From Chloroflexi bacterium HGW-Chloroflexi-4 (GTDB lineage: Bacteria; Chloroflexota; Anaerolineae; Anaerolineales; Anaerolineaceae), in assembly GCA_002840715.1 (NCBI GenBank), contig PHBW01000015.1, forward strand, positions 124,001 through 188,000: 64,000 nt of DNA. Reading direction: 5' to 3'. The notes below the pieces were generated by a model. The model worked only from the letters and a program-made list of their open reading frames with translations, searched no databases and had not been told where the DNA came from. Of the stretch, positions 8,169 to 16,300 are shown piece after piece; position 1 is the first letter of the stretch; each line of letters opens with the position of its first letter. Both the position numbers and the translations under genes were made by a program.

Positions 8169-9017
8169 TTATACCGTGATCAAAATAATGGCTGCCAGGC
8201 AGACGATCACACCAATCCACTGCTTCAATGAAATGCGCTCTTTGAGGACCAACCCGGTCAGAATCACCGTCGCCGCGGGGTAGAGCGAGGAGAGCACCAC
8301 GGCGGTATCCAGGCGGGTGAAATGCTTGGCCAGCATGAAGAAGATGTTTCCGCCCGCATCCAGAACACCGGCCAGCAGACAGATCCAATTGCCGTGCACG
8401 GCAGGGAAGCCAGTTTTGTTGATCTTGAGCATCAGCAGCGCAGTCACCACCACCATGGAGCGGGACACGATCAAAGGGGTAAACACCTTGGCTGATTCCA
8501 CGCGCGACATAAAGATCATGAAACCGGCAAAACCGAGACCTGCGATGACGGCCAGAAAAAAGCCTCTGCGGTGATCACCTGTCTTTTCAGAGGTGGTTTG
8601 CGAGACGATCCAGATGCCGGCGAAGGCCAGCCCAAAACCAACCAACCGCAGCGGATCAGGCAGCCCTTCAATCAGAAAACCAAAAGCCACCGGCAGACCC
8701 GCTCCGATAACTGCTGAAGTGGGCGCCACCACAGCGGATTCACCGATGGAGAGGGCTTTATAAAGTGTGGCAATGCCAACCGCGCCGGTGATGCCAGCCA
8801 GTGTTGCCCAGAATACACCTTTCAAGGAAGGAAAGGTTTCACCAAAGATTAGTGCGGCGATCACCAACAATGCCAGACCAGAAAGCGCAGACAATATCAC
8901 CACCTGGTATTGATCACGCTTCCGCGTGGCCATGCCGCCGGTGAAATCTGCACTACCCCAAACCAGGGCAGAGGTGAAGGCCATGATGATCCCTAACAAA
9001 TTTGACGCAGGCAGCAT
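8169..9017 (-). CDS. EamA/DMT-family transporter
   Basis: A 282-residue protein with ten hydrophobic segments in two similar halves, typical of the drug/metabolite transporter superfamily. The start MAFTSALVWGSADFTGG matches the WG..F motif of the first EamA repeat. Its C-terminal helices (SSLYPAATVILTGLVLKER followed by WIGVIVCLAAIIL) match the second repeat. Substrate unknown. The gene before it in transcription order is the TetR regulator, 141 bases away, which may control it. Confidence 0.88.
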   Translation of the reverse strand: MLPASNLLGIIMAFTSALVWGSADFTGGMATRKRDQYQVVILSALSGLALLVIAALIFGETFPSLKGVFWATLAGITGAVGIATLYKALSIGESAVVAPTSAVIGAGLPVAFGFLIEGLPDPLRLVGFGLAFAGIWIVSQTTSEKTGDHRRGFFLAVIAGLGFAGFMIFMSRVESAKVFTPLIVSRSMVVVTALLMLKINKTGFPAVHGNWICLLAGVLDAGGNIFFMLAKHFTRLDTAVVLSSLYPAATVILTGLVLKERISLKQWIGVIVCLAAIILITV

Positions 9018-9158
9018 TGTAGTGTTTTTACCTTTCGGTTTTTGCTTAATGTTTCAGTGTCGTTTGAGTGTTTATTTGTTTATTTCTGCAAAAAAGTCAA
9101 ATGATTTTTCTGAAAACGATTTTCTTTGCGTCCTTTGCGTCTTTGCGAGAGATAAGAT

Positions 9159-9821
9159 TTAATTTAGATATTGGTAGATCATGGTCTTGACTTCCAGCCT
9201 GAAAAGCTCGCCGGCGTCTTTAATATATCGCGGATATCGCTTGCCAATTTCATTGAGGATCAGCCCGTGCAGGCGGCTCCACATGATGTAAGCCAGGTAG
9301 AGCGCGTATTCGTTTTCCACCCCAAATTTCACTTTCCATTCAGACAGTAATCCACTCAAGCCGGGCGGCAGGGTGAGCTGTTCCTCTTTCTTCAACCGTC
9401 CGCCGGCATCTGCCTGATTGAGGATGCCGATCAGCGCAGCCAGCGTGGCGGAGACTTCAGCCTGCGGGTCGTCTGATTGCAGGGCGAAAAAGAGCAAATA
9501 GCGCTGCGGATTTTCAAGAGCCCAGCGCCGGTAAGCCTGGCAAACCACTCTGAGCTGCACATCCGCGTCGTCAACCAGGTGGGGAGTGTGGGCGTCGGTT
9601 AAAAAGCGCCCCAAGTCGGCATCAGCGTCGGCAACCAGTGCGGCCAGCAGCACTTCACGGCTGGTGTAGTAGTTATAAATGGCAGGTGCGGTGATGTTCA
9701 GTGCCCGGGCTATGGCGCGCAGGGCAACGGCATCAACACCTTGTTCTGTGATCAACTTCCAGGCTTCAGCCTTTACGGCGGCGCCCAGGTCATACGGTTC
9801 AGTGCGGATGGGTCTACCCAT
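9159..9821 (-). CDS. TetR/AcrR-family transcriptional regulator
   Basis: A 220-residue protein. Residues about 13-60 form the TetR helix-turn-helix (AVALRAIARALNITAPAIYN followed by YYTSREVLLAAL). The C-terminal helical domain with YRRWALENPQRYLLFF and the later LHGLILNEI resembles the WHG/TetR_C_33 ligand-binding class. TetR proteins are dimeric repressors released by a small ligand. The gene has an excellent ribosome site (AGGAGG) and a promoter overlapped by a 21-base palindrome, so it probably represses itself and perhaps the EamA gene downstream. Confidence 0.92.
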   Translation of the reverse strand: MGRPIRTEPYDLGAAVKAEAWKLITEQGVDAVALRAIARALNITAPAIYNYYTSREVLLAALVADADADLGRFLTDAHTPHLVDDADVQLRVVCQAYRRWALENPQRYLLFFALQSDDPQAEVSATLAALIGILNQADAGGRLKKEEQLTLPPGLSGLLSEWKVKFGVENEYALYLAYIMWSRLHGLILNEIGKRYPRYIKDAGELFRLEVKTMIYQYLN

Positions 9822-9845
9822 GCTGACCTCCTGAATGTCACTGCG

Positions 9846-9866
9846 TAAATATACACCGTATAATTA
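9846..9866. promoter_or_regulatory. TetR-type operator candidate
   Basis: The nine-base arms TAAATATAC and GTATAATTA are inverted repeats with one mismatch around ACC. The site lies inside the promoter of the TetR gene, covering its -10 hexamer and much of the spacer, which is where a self-repressing TetR would bind. Confidence 0.65.
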
Positions 9867-9876
9867 CCCTTGTCAA
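9848..9876 (-). promoter_or_regulatory. sigma-70 promoter of the TetR gene
   Basis: On the minus strand a perfect TTGACA (9871-9876) is followed after 17 bases by TATATT (9848-9853). The start codon is 27 bases further on. Confidence 0.75.
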
Positions 9877-9959
9877 ACAATTATGCCGAATGTCACGCGT
9901 CGCTTAGCCCTCAGATAGGATACAATGAAAGTGCAACAGCATTCAAGAGAGGCTCCCCC

Positions 9960-11153
9960 ATGAACATACTTATATTTAATTGCGGCAGTTCCTCGCAAAG
10001 CGCGAGGCTTTATCAGGTTAATCACAATCAGACCGAACCACTGGCGATTGCCAATTTCAAGGCTACCGGTGTGGAATCCCCCTCGAGTGCCGGACCAAAG
10101 CTTGCCTGGAACGTCAATGAAAAGAACGGTGTAAATAAAGCCTCAAGTATCACCCATAAACAGGCGGCAAAAAAGGTCATCCAGATCCTTCAAGAAAACA
10201 AAATTAAAGTGGATGCCGTCGGCCACCGCTTCGTGCACGGCGGAGATCTCTTCACCAAGACCACCCTGATTGATGCCGGCACTCTGGCCAACCTGCGAGC
10301 CTGCTTTCCGCTTGCGCCAATTCATAACCCTAACGCTTTTGGCGTGATTGAAATGTGCCACGCCTATCTGCCTGATGCACCGCAATATGCCGTTTTTGAT
10401 ACTGCCTTTCATGCCAGCATGTCAGAAGAGGCGCGCACTTACGCGCTGCCGCGTGATCTGGCCGAGAAAAACGGGTACCATAAATTCGGCTTTCACGGTA
10501 TCTCTTGCCAATATGTGTCTGCCAAAGCGGCAGAACTGCTCGAAAAACCGCTGGATCAAGTGAAGCTGATCCTCTGCCATTTAGGCACCGGCGGCTCTTC
10601 CGTCACGGCATTTTCAGAAGGTCGCACCCTCGACACCTCCATGGGCTACTCGCCGCTGGCCGGGCTGGTTATGTCCACCCGTTCAGGAGATGTTGACCCC
10701 GGCATTTTGATTGATATGATACGCAAGGGCAATTCAGCAGACGAGATCGAAAAGACGCTCAACACCAAATCCGGGCTGATCGGGCTGTCAGGATATTCAT
10801 CCAATTTGTCTGAAGTGATCGAAAAGGCTGAGGGCGGCGACAAGGTTTGCTTGGCGGCTTATGAAGTCTATGTACTGCGTCTCAGGCATTACCTAGGCGC
10901 TTTTAGCTGGCTTCTCAACGGCGCGGATGCCATTGTCTTCACCGACGAGATCGGCGTCAGTTCATGGCGCCTGCGCGAAGCCGTCTGCACCGACGCTGAG
11001 AGCTTGGGTGTCATCCTCGACCGCTCGGCCAACCGCAAAGCCGACCCCGCTGCTGTGACCTGGATCCATGAAGATGAATCCGCGGTCAAGTTGCTGGTCA
11101 TGCCCACCGACGAAGAACGCGTGATTTTGGATGAGGTTTTGAAACAGAAATAA
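9960..11153 (+). CDS. ackA: acetate kinase
   Basis: A 397-residue protein of the usual family length. It has the ASKHA motifs of acetate kinase: NCGSSS at the N-terminus, GHRFVHGG, FDTAFHASM, KFGFHGIS, LCHLGTGGSSVTAF and STRSGDVDPG with the catalytic Arg/Asp region. It makes ATP and acetate from acetyl phosphate, a main energy step in fermentation. The ATG at 9960 is chosen because MNILIFNCGSSS is the standard start; an upstream TTG would only add 30 unlikely residues. No phosphotransacetylase gene is adjacent. The residues after GSSS (QSARLYQV) differ from the common LKF form. Confidence 0.93.
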   Translation: MNILIFNCGSSSQSARLYQVNHNQTEPLAIANFKATGVESPSSAGPKLAWNVNEKNGVNKASSITHKQAAKKVIQILQENKIKVDAVGHRFVHGGDLFTKTTLIDAGTLANLRACFPLAPIHNPNAFGVIEMCHAYLPDAPQYAVFDTAFHASMSEEARTYALPRDLAEKNGYHKFGFHGISCQYVSAKAAELLEKPLDQVKLILCHLGTGGSSVTAFSEGRTLDTSMGYSPLAGLVMSTRSGDVDPGILIDMIRKGNSADEIEKTLNTKSGLIGLSGYSSNLSEVIEKAEGGDKVCLAAYEVYVLRLRHYLGAFSWLLNGADAIVFTDEIGVSSWRLREAVCTDAESLGVILDRSANRKADPAAVTWIHEDESAVKLLVMPTDEERVILDEVLKQK

Positions 11154-11166
11154 CCCCCGCGGGGGT
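11153..11166 (+). terminator. GC-rich hairpin after ackA
   Basis: The palindrome ACCCCCGCGGGGGT overlaps the ackA stop codon and is followed by GTCATTTTTT. The loop would be very small, so termination is likely but not certain. Confidence 0.4.
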
Positions 11167-11185
11167 GTCATTTTTTGAATTCACC

Positions 11186-11210
11186 GTAGGGGCGTATCGC
11201 GATACGCCCC
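11186..11210. repeat. REP-like palindrome A
   Basis: GTA followed by a 22-base perfect palindrome with arms GGGGCGTATCG and CGATACGCCCC. It shares the GTAGGGGC...GCCCC frame with the palindrome at 13215-13238 on the other side of the lipoprotein gene. This is the form of short dispersed intergenic palindromes. Confidence 0.6.
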
Positions 11211-11260
11211 GAATTTGTTAATAATTCGTTTTGCGTCTGTTAGGATATATCCGACTTGGG

Positions 11261-12640
11261 TCAATTTTCAAACGCTCCAATTATTTTTCGATAACCATTG
11301 AGAGGAATTTTTTCAATAGATCCGTCTTTTAGGTTTATTAAATAAAGAGCATCAAACCTGTTGGCATATTTGATTTTAGTACCAAAGAGAAACCAATTGC
11401 TGTTTTCAATTTGAGTGAGAAAATTGTTGTGACTAGGAACCGAGATTAAGGTTGTGATATTTTTATTACTAGTATTGACAATTTTAATTGAGCTTTCTTT
11501 ATCATTATTTTGTTGGAATATTATTTTTGTTCCATCTGAAGACCAAAATGGCGAAAAAATCTGTTCACTACTCGTTATTATTTTGGTAAGATTTTTTCCA
11601 TCAGTATCCATGAGCATTATGGAATATGTTGGATTTTTTAGGTAGATGTTTGATCCCTGTACAAAGCACAATCTTTTTTCGTCAGGAGATAAACGCAATT
11701 CCTCGGATTCACGATTATATGGGTCATCAGGGGACGAAGCTTTAAATAGCGAAGTTTCATCAATAGTACCTTTTGAGCTGGGTTGCTCCAAGAAAATCCC
11801 ATCATCATTGCCACAACCTTCGTATCCATAGGCTGAAACAGATGTGTAAAATCGATTGCTTGAGGATAACCAATCAATAGAATTGTTACATGAATAAAAT
11901 TGGTAGGTTTTATTTGAACGTAAGTCTATCAATAATCTTGAGCTTCCTTCCCATAGACTTTTATAAACCCATAACCATCGACTATCCGGTGACCATATTC
12001 CTGCACTGTATTGTTCAAAATCTGATACGTCTCCGATATATTCACCAAATTCATTTTGAATAATGTTTTTATTATAGAAAATTATAGAACTTGATTTTGA
12101 TTGAAGATTATAAATTTTCAAACCTTCATCATCAGAGAAAGCTATTTGATTTGAAGAATTATCAAATAGAAGGCCATATGTGCTTGAACTCGCATTTGAA
12201 ATAGTCACTGAACGATACAAATTAAGCATATCGTCAATAAAAAATCCGTTTTCATCCGAATATGCCAACCATCTTTGGTTTGGACTGATAGATGCATTCT
12301 TTATCTCAGAAGATGAGTATAAATTAATAATTTCTTCAGTGTTTGTCGATGTGTGATATCGATATATTTCACCTTCTGATATGTAATAGAAATACACACC
12401 TTCTTTTGAAAATGGTGTGGAAGTGATCAAAGAATCGTTTGTTGGAAGTCTATATGGACTTGGAAAAGGAGACGGTTCAAAAGTTGATGTGAATGTCGGT
12501 TTTACCGTGGATGATTCTGCTATCGGTGTAGGAGTTGGCGATTGAGAGGTGCAACCTAATAATATCAAGACTAACATAATAATTACTATTGCTAAACAAA
12601 TTTTTTGTCTGTATTTCATTATCCCTTGTATCTTTTCCAT
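11261..12640 (-). CDS. beta-propeller (TolB/PD40-like) lipoprotein
   Basis: A 459-residue exported lipoprotein. The signal region MKYRQKICLAIVIIMLV ends in the lipobox LLGC, and the mature N-terminus is a Ser/Thr/Pro linker. The rest holds repeated SPD/SSDG motifs (SPDSRWLWVYK, SPDEKRLCFVQ, SSDGTKIIFQQ), the mark of WD40-like PD40 propeller blades. It would sit on the outer face of the membrane, where such proteins bind partners or glycans. The gene is clearly more AT-rich than its neighbours and is flanked by two related REP-like palindromes, so it may be acquired. The start at 12640 follows GGGGTGAT; 12619 is also possible. Confidence 0.75.
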   Translation of the reverse strand: MEKIQGIMKYRQKICLAIVIIMLVLILLGCTSQSPTPTPIAESSTVKPTFTSTFEPSPFPSPYRLPTNDSLITSTPFSKEGVYFYYISEGEIYRYHTSTNTEEIINLYSSSEIKNASISPNQRWLAYSDENGFFIDDMLNLYRSVTISNASSSTYGLLFDNSSNQIAFSDDEGLKIYNLQSKSSSIIFYNKNIIQNEFGEYIGDVSDFEQYSAGIWSPDSRWLWVYKSLWEGSSRLLIDLRSNKTYQFYSCNNSIDWLSSSNRFYTSVSAYGYEGCGNDDGIFLEQPSSKGTIDETSLFKASSPDDPYNRESEELRLSPDEKRLCFVQGSNIYLKNPTYSIMLMDTDGKNLTKIITSSEQIFSPFWSSDGTKIIFQQNNDKESSIKIVNTSNKNITTLISVPSHNNFLTQIENSNWFLFGTKIKYANRFDALYLINLKDGSIEKIPLNGYRKIIGAFEN

Positions 12641-12826
12641 ATTAATCACCCCATGAGTCATACGATTTTATTATAACGATGATTTCTTTCTTGTTTTGTA
12701 GTGTAAATCATGAGAGCAATGATGTCATGATCAATGCAGTTGTATTTTGGTTATCTACCACACCCTCGGAATCAACCTGTACTTCATCTTCTGCGCGTAA
12801 TCCTTGTTTCCATGGCAGCGCGAGTC

Positions 12827-13156
12827 TCAATCCACAATAAACAACTTTGCCCCTATCGCCGTAGATGACCGATGTGCTTCGGCATTATCTGCCACCTGGT
12901 AGCTCATGCCCGCGGTGAGGACAAAGGTTCTGCCATCATCCAGTTCGGTGTGCAGTTCGCCTTCCAGACACAGGAGGATGTGTCCTTTGCTGCACCAGTG
13001 GTCCGCCAGGTACCCAGGGCTGTACTCCACCATCCGCACGCGAATGGTGCCAAACTGCTGTGTGCGCCATGTTGCAAAGCCTGTTATACCCTTATGCTTT
13101 TCGGGTTCAACCTGCGCCCAATCCGTGGTGCCAAATGGGATGTTTTTTATGTCCAT
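12827..13156 (-). CDS. DHCW-motif-type cupin protein
   Basis: A 109-residue single-domain cupin. The block LADHWCSKGHILLCLEGEL corresponds to the DHCW cupin family motif followed by the cupin GH..L.G.L block. The second cupin half is LTAGMSYQVADNAEAHRSS. The two His clusters could bind a metal, but family function is unknown. It lies between the lipoprotein gene and the GT5 gene, with REP-like palindrome B just upstream of its start. Confidence 0.85.
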   Translation of the reverse strand: MDIKNIPFGTTDWAQVEPEKHKGITGFATWRTQQFGTIRVRMVEYSPGYLADHWCSKGHILLCLEGELHTELDDGRTFVLTAGMSYQVADNAEAHRSSTAIGAKLFIVD

Positions 13157-13214
13157 CGTAAACCTCGTACACGCAATTCGCTATAAATTGTCATATGTCT
13201 TATTTTGGTTTTTA

Positions 13215-13238
13215 GGGCACGGCACGCCGTGCCCCTAC
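13215..13238. repeat. REP-like palindrome B
   Basis: The arms GGGCACGGC and GCCGTGCCC are perfect inverted repeats around AC, followed by CTAC. Read on the minus strand it begins GTAGGGGC, exactly as palindrome A at 11186. Confidence 0.6.
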
Positions 13239-13280
13239 AAAAAATTTTCGTGTATTTCGACTTTTCGTTTTTTTTTACAA

Positions 13281-14897
13281 TTAACTCTTGATAACCCTTT
13301 TCAAACGCGCATCCTCGATCAACGCCAGCATACCCCCGAGGTTGACCTCCCAACTGGCGCCCTGCTGCTTTTCGATGGCGGCCAGCACCAGCTCGGCGTA
13401 TTTCTCGGGCCGCTTGACCCGCAGATCCACGGCTTGCAGCAGCACCTCACTTAGGGCGGCGGTCATTTCTTTAAACAACTTGTTATTGGGCGATGGACTT
13501 TCGCTGAGCAGCGCCGCCAGGTCTTTCACCCGTCCGGCATTGGTCTTGCCGCCTTCTCTGAAGAGCAATCCGCCGGGGGCTTCGTTGGCAGGGTGCCACT
13601 GAATGTTCATTTTGGCGGCCTCGCCTTTCGGTTCAAGCCCGCAAATCTGCTCTGCCAGACCATCAATCGCGCGCGCAATGGGGATGACCGTGCCCTCATA
13701 CGCACCGCCATGCGGTTCATACAAGGAAGGCATGCAGTTGTAGTCTGCGGCGCGCATCATCTCGCTGAAGAATTGCAGGCGGCCGTCCAGGCAGGCTACA
13801 TTATCGGGAAATTCCCTGGCCAGTGCCTGCATGCGTTCAAGCCGTGCCGGGCTGCCGGCATCGCCGTGGACGGTCGTAAAGACCACGAAAATGGGCAGTT
13901 TCTTGTCTTTACGCAGCAGTTGGCGGGTGCTTTCGACCATCACATCATGCAGTTTCTGCGCCACACGGCGGCCCATGCTGACGATGATCACTTTATCCCC
14001 GCAAGTGCTGCTGATCTCTTTTGGCAAAAGCGCCCGCGCTTCAACCTGGGCTTTGAAGAGTTCCTTGCGCGCCTCAACCGGGTTTTCGATCAGGCTTTGT
14101 TTGAGCGCCACAAGCGAATCGCTGACTCTGGCAAAAGAGGCGTTGTTGATGCCTACCACCCTGCCCATCAACGCTTGAAGGTGCGGCGCCATGACCTTGC
14201 TTTGGATGGCCTCATTGCGCATGCCGTAGGCGAATCCGCGGTTGACGGTGGTGACCGCATCGGCCAGTTCCATGCCGATTTCAAGCGCGGTCTTGATGCC
14301 GTCACCTTTGCGTTTCGTGCCAAAAAGCGCGAAAGTTTTGCCGAAAGGTTTGATCTCGTTGACCAGACATTCGTCAAAGGTGTTGTGCAGGGTCAATGAC
14401 ACATGATGCCGGCTGCGGGCTAGCACCATGGCCGGAACGGTTTCCCAATCCGCGGCCCAAACGAACTGCTGCGGCGAAGCGGCTTGTGTAAGCAGCACAT
14501 CCACAGCCAGGCCGAACCACAAGGTGTCTTTGCGCAGCGCAGGCAATGGAATATCGTAAGGCGTTTCGACGCCCTCGAAGTGACCCTCAATCGCAAGAAA
14601 GAGGATGGGCGCGAACTCGTCCGTGGTGACCAGTACCCGGCAAAGCAATCCGTTGACCTTGAAGGTCCAGTCTGTGGGTTTGACCTTGCCGCTTGTGAGG
14701 GGGTCATCCTGCGGTTTTTCGCGTTTGAGTTTGGGGCACCAGGGTGCGATCATGATGCCGCGTTTGAAGCTGCGGCGTTCCTGTTTGGTCACCGCGGTGA
14801 TCCCCGTGCAGGGAGTGAATTCGGTTTCGTAGCGCAACATGAAGAACTGTGCGCTGCCGATTTTTTTTGATAAGGAGTCTCCCAACGGGATATTCAT
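13281..14897 (-). CDS. GT5 glycogen/starch synthase-like glycosyltransferase
   Basis: A 538-residue protein with a GT-B layout. The N-terminal half contains DWETVPAMVLARSRHHVSLT and LHNTFDE, as in glycogen synthase (DWqT..vp.l....TIHN). The C-terminal half contains MPSLYEPHGG followed by the AYEGTVIPIARAIDGL block, as in the acceptor/donor site (PS.FEPCG...YG.iPI....GGL). The usual N-terminal donor motif KxGGL is replaced by CTGITAV, so donor use may differ. A GGGAGGG ribosome site supports the start. It stands alone, not in a glycogen gene cluster. Confidence 0.8.
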   Translation of the reverse strand: MNIPLGDSLSKKIGSAQFFMLRYETEFTPCTGITAVTKQERRSFKRGIMIAPWCPKLKREKPQDDPLTSGKVKPTDWTFKVNGLLCRVLVTTDEFAPILFLAIEGHFEGVETPYDIPLPALRKDTLWFGLAVDVLLTQAASPQQFVWAADWETVPAMVLARSRHHVSLTLHNTFDECLVNEIKPFGKTFALFGTKRKGDGIKTALEIGMELADAVTTVNRGFAYGMRNEAIQSKVMAPHLQALMGRVVGINNASFARVSDSLVALKQSLIENPVEARKELFKAQVEARALLPKEISSTCGDKVIIVSMGRRVAQKLHDVMVESTRQLLRKDKKLPIFVVFTTVHGDAGSPARLERMQALAREFPDNVACLDGRLQFFSEMMRAADYNCMPSLYEPHGGAYEGTVIPIARAIDGLAEQICGLEPKGEAAKMNIQWHPANEAPGGLLFREGGKTNAGRVKDLAALLSESPSPNNKLFKEMTAALSEVLLQAVDLRVKRPEKYAELVLAAIEKQQGASWEVNLGGMLALIEDARLKRVIKS

Positions 14898-14998
14898 TTT
14901 GACCCTCCCAGCAACTATTTCTTTTTTTCATTATACAATGCATGCCGAAGTTGGATCATAGGCCTTAATTTGTGGATAGATAACATGAGCCCCTAAAA

Positions 14999-15028
14999 AA
15001 ACCCTCTACTGATAAACATGGAGGGTTT
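14999..15028 (-). terminator. terminator of the MFS/DUF1684-VOC operon
   Basis: The stem AAACCCTC / GAGGGTTT encloses a 14-base loop and on the minus strand ends in T7. It lies 35 bases after the stop codon of the DUF1684-VOC gene. Confidence 0.8.
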
Positions 15029-15062
15029 GTTCAAGTAAGTTTTTTAACTAGTAATATTCTAA

Positions 15063-16292
15063 CTATCCATTATTCCATGAGCCAATCTCGATGATGTTAT
15101 TTTCGGGGTCGGCCACCATGGAAGAGCGCATGCCCCAGGGTTCGTCTCTGGGCGCGTATAGGCTTCTTGCGCCGGCGGCTACAATGCGTTCATATTCGCG
15201 GTCTGCATCTGCGGAGGTGGGGAAATCGAGTGCAATTTCGAAGGTGCCGTTGAGCGCATGCGGAAAGGTGGGTGTCTCGTTAAAAAGGTCGGCAAGTTCT
15301 TTTCTGCGGTACATTGAAAACCTCACCCCTTCATTTTTAAACTCCGCGTAAGGGCTTTGGCCGTCCCAGTCGGTTTCAAACCCAAGCACATCGCGATAAA
15401 ACGGAACCATCACCTGCATGTCATTTGCGAAGATACCAAGCATGTCTATTCTGGCGGTCATTTTTACTCCTGTTTTTTCGTGGTATCGCATTTCACCCGC
15501 TTCAATGCGCACGGGTAGATAATTTTCTTTTGGTGGCAGCGGGCAGGTTGCCCAGACGGTGTAGGCGCAGGGCCAGTTTAGCGCGGTGTTGAAATCGAGT
15601 GAAGTGGTAGCCTCTAGTGGTTTGGGCAGGGTCAAGAAGCGCCCGCCTGGATAGGTCAGATCTTTACGTGTTTCATCCACGAAGCTGATCAATCCTTCGT
15701 CCTCTGCGTCTTCAACCTGTAAGACAAGGCTTTCTCCGTTGACCTTAAAGTGAACCTCGCCCAGAAGACAGCTTTCGTTTTGAAAACCAAGCACATTGGT
15801 GACGGTGAATGTTTTTGGTGGGTCGTAAGGGATGAACTTTGCGTCAACACAATAATCCAGGTTGACCGGAAAATACTTGAACCCTTTGAACGCTTTGAGA
15901 GCAGGCGACTCAACATCCCAGGCGCGCAGCATGGCTTTGCCACCCCGTCTTATGACCATAAGATGGATAGGACCCGCTTCTATCAGGTCAGGGTCGCCAT
16001 CCGCATCGGCTTTCAAGAGGCGTGATTCCGCTGGCTGCCGGTTAAGCAGCACTCCCTCGGCGTATTCTGTCAGACTGACCTGGCCGTCTTTCAGGTGAAG
16101 ACATCCGCTGTGAGGGTGGGGGAACCCGGGTAGCATGATCTTTTTGGCATCCGTACTACCGAATGAGTTATCGCCATCTTCGAGCACAAACAGCCCTGCT
16201 AATGCCAGCCAATGCCTAGGATTGTTGCGCACTCTTTCGTCGCGTTCTTTGCGTTGAGAATAAACAGCGTTTTGGCTATACGGTTTGATCAT
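15063..16292 (-). CDS. DUF1684 - VOC (glyoxalase-like) fusion protein
   Basis: A 409-residue protein. Residues 1 to about 275 are a DUF1684 domain, with the typical block LDFNTALNWPCAYTVWATCP then LPPKENYLPVRIEAGE. Residues about 278-409 are a complete VOC domain (IDMLGIFANDM, PFYRDVLGFETDWD, DPENNIIEIGSW). The join is only the six residues EKTGVK. The ATG of the VOC part (15459-15461) is preceded by AGGAG, so the VOC domain (132 residues) could also be made alone. Losing one A from the A6 run at 15473-15478 would restore a TAA just before that ATG. It is the second gene of an operon with the MFS transporter, nine bases apart. Function of both parts is unknown. Confidence 0.75.
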   Translation of the reverse strand: MIKPYSQNAVYSQRKERDERVRNNPRHWLALAGLFVLEDGDNSFGSTDAKKIMLPGFPHPHSGCLHLKDGQVSLTEYAEGVLLNRQPAESRLLKADADGDPDLIEAGPIHLMVIRRGGKAMLRAWDVESPALKAFKGFKYFPVNLDYCVDAKFIPYDPPKTFTVTNVLGFQNESCLLGEVHFKVNGESLVLQVEDAEDEGLISFVDETRKDLTYPGGRFLTLPKPLEATTSLDFNTALNWPCAYTVWATCPLPPKENYLPVRIEAGEMRYHEKTGVKMTARIDMLGIFANDMQVMVPFYRDVLGFETDWDGQSPYAEFKNEGVRFSMYRRKELADLFNETPTFPHALNGTFEIALDFPTSADADREYERIVAAGARSLYAPRDEPWGMRSSMVADPENNIIEIGSWNNG

Positions 16293-16300
16293 GGTTTTAA

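Noticed and set aside
9121-9150. Repeated CTTTGCGTC units, with a similar CGCAAAG run near 59276-59310
   Set aside because: Short degenerate repeats of a kind common in intergenic DNA; too few units for a CRISPR or a defined element.
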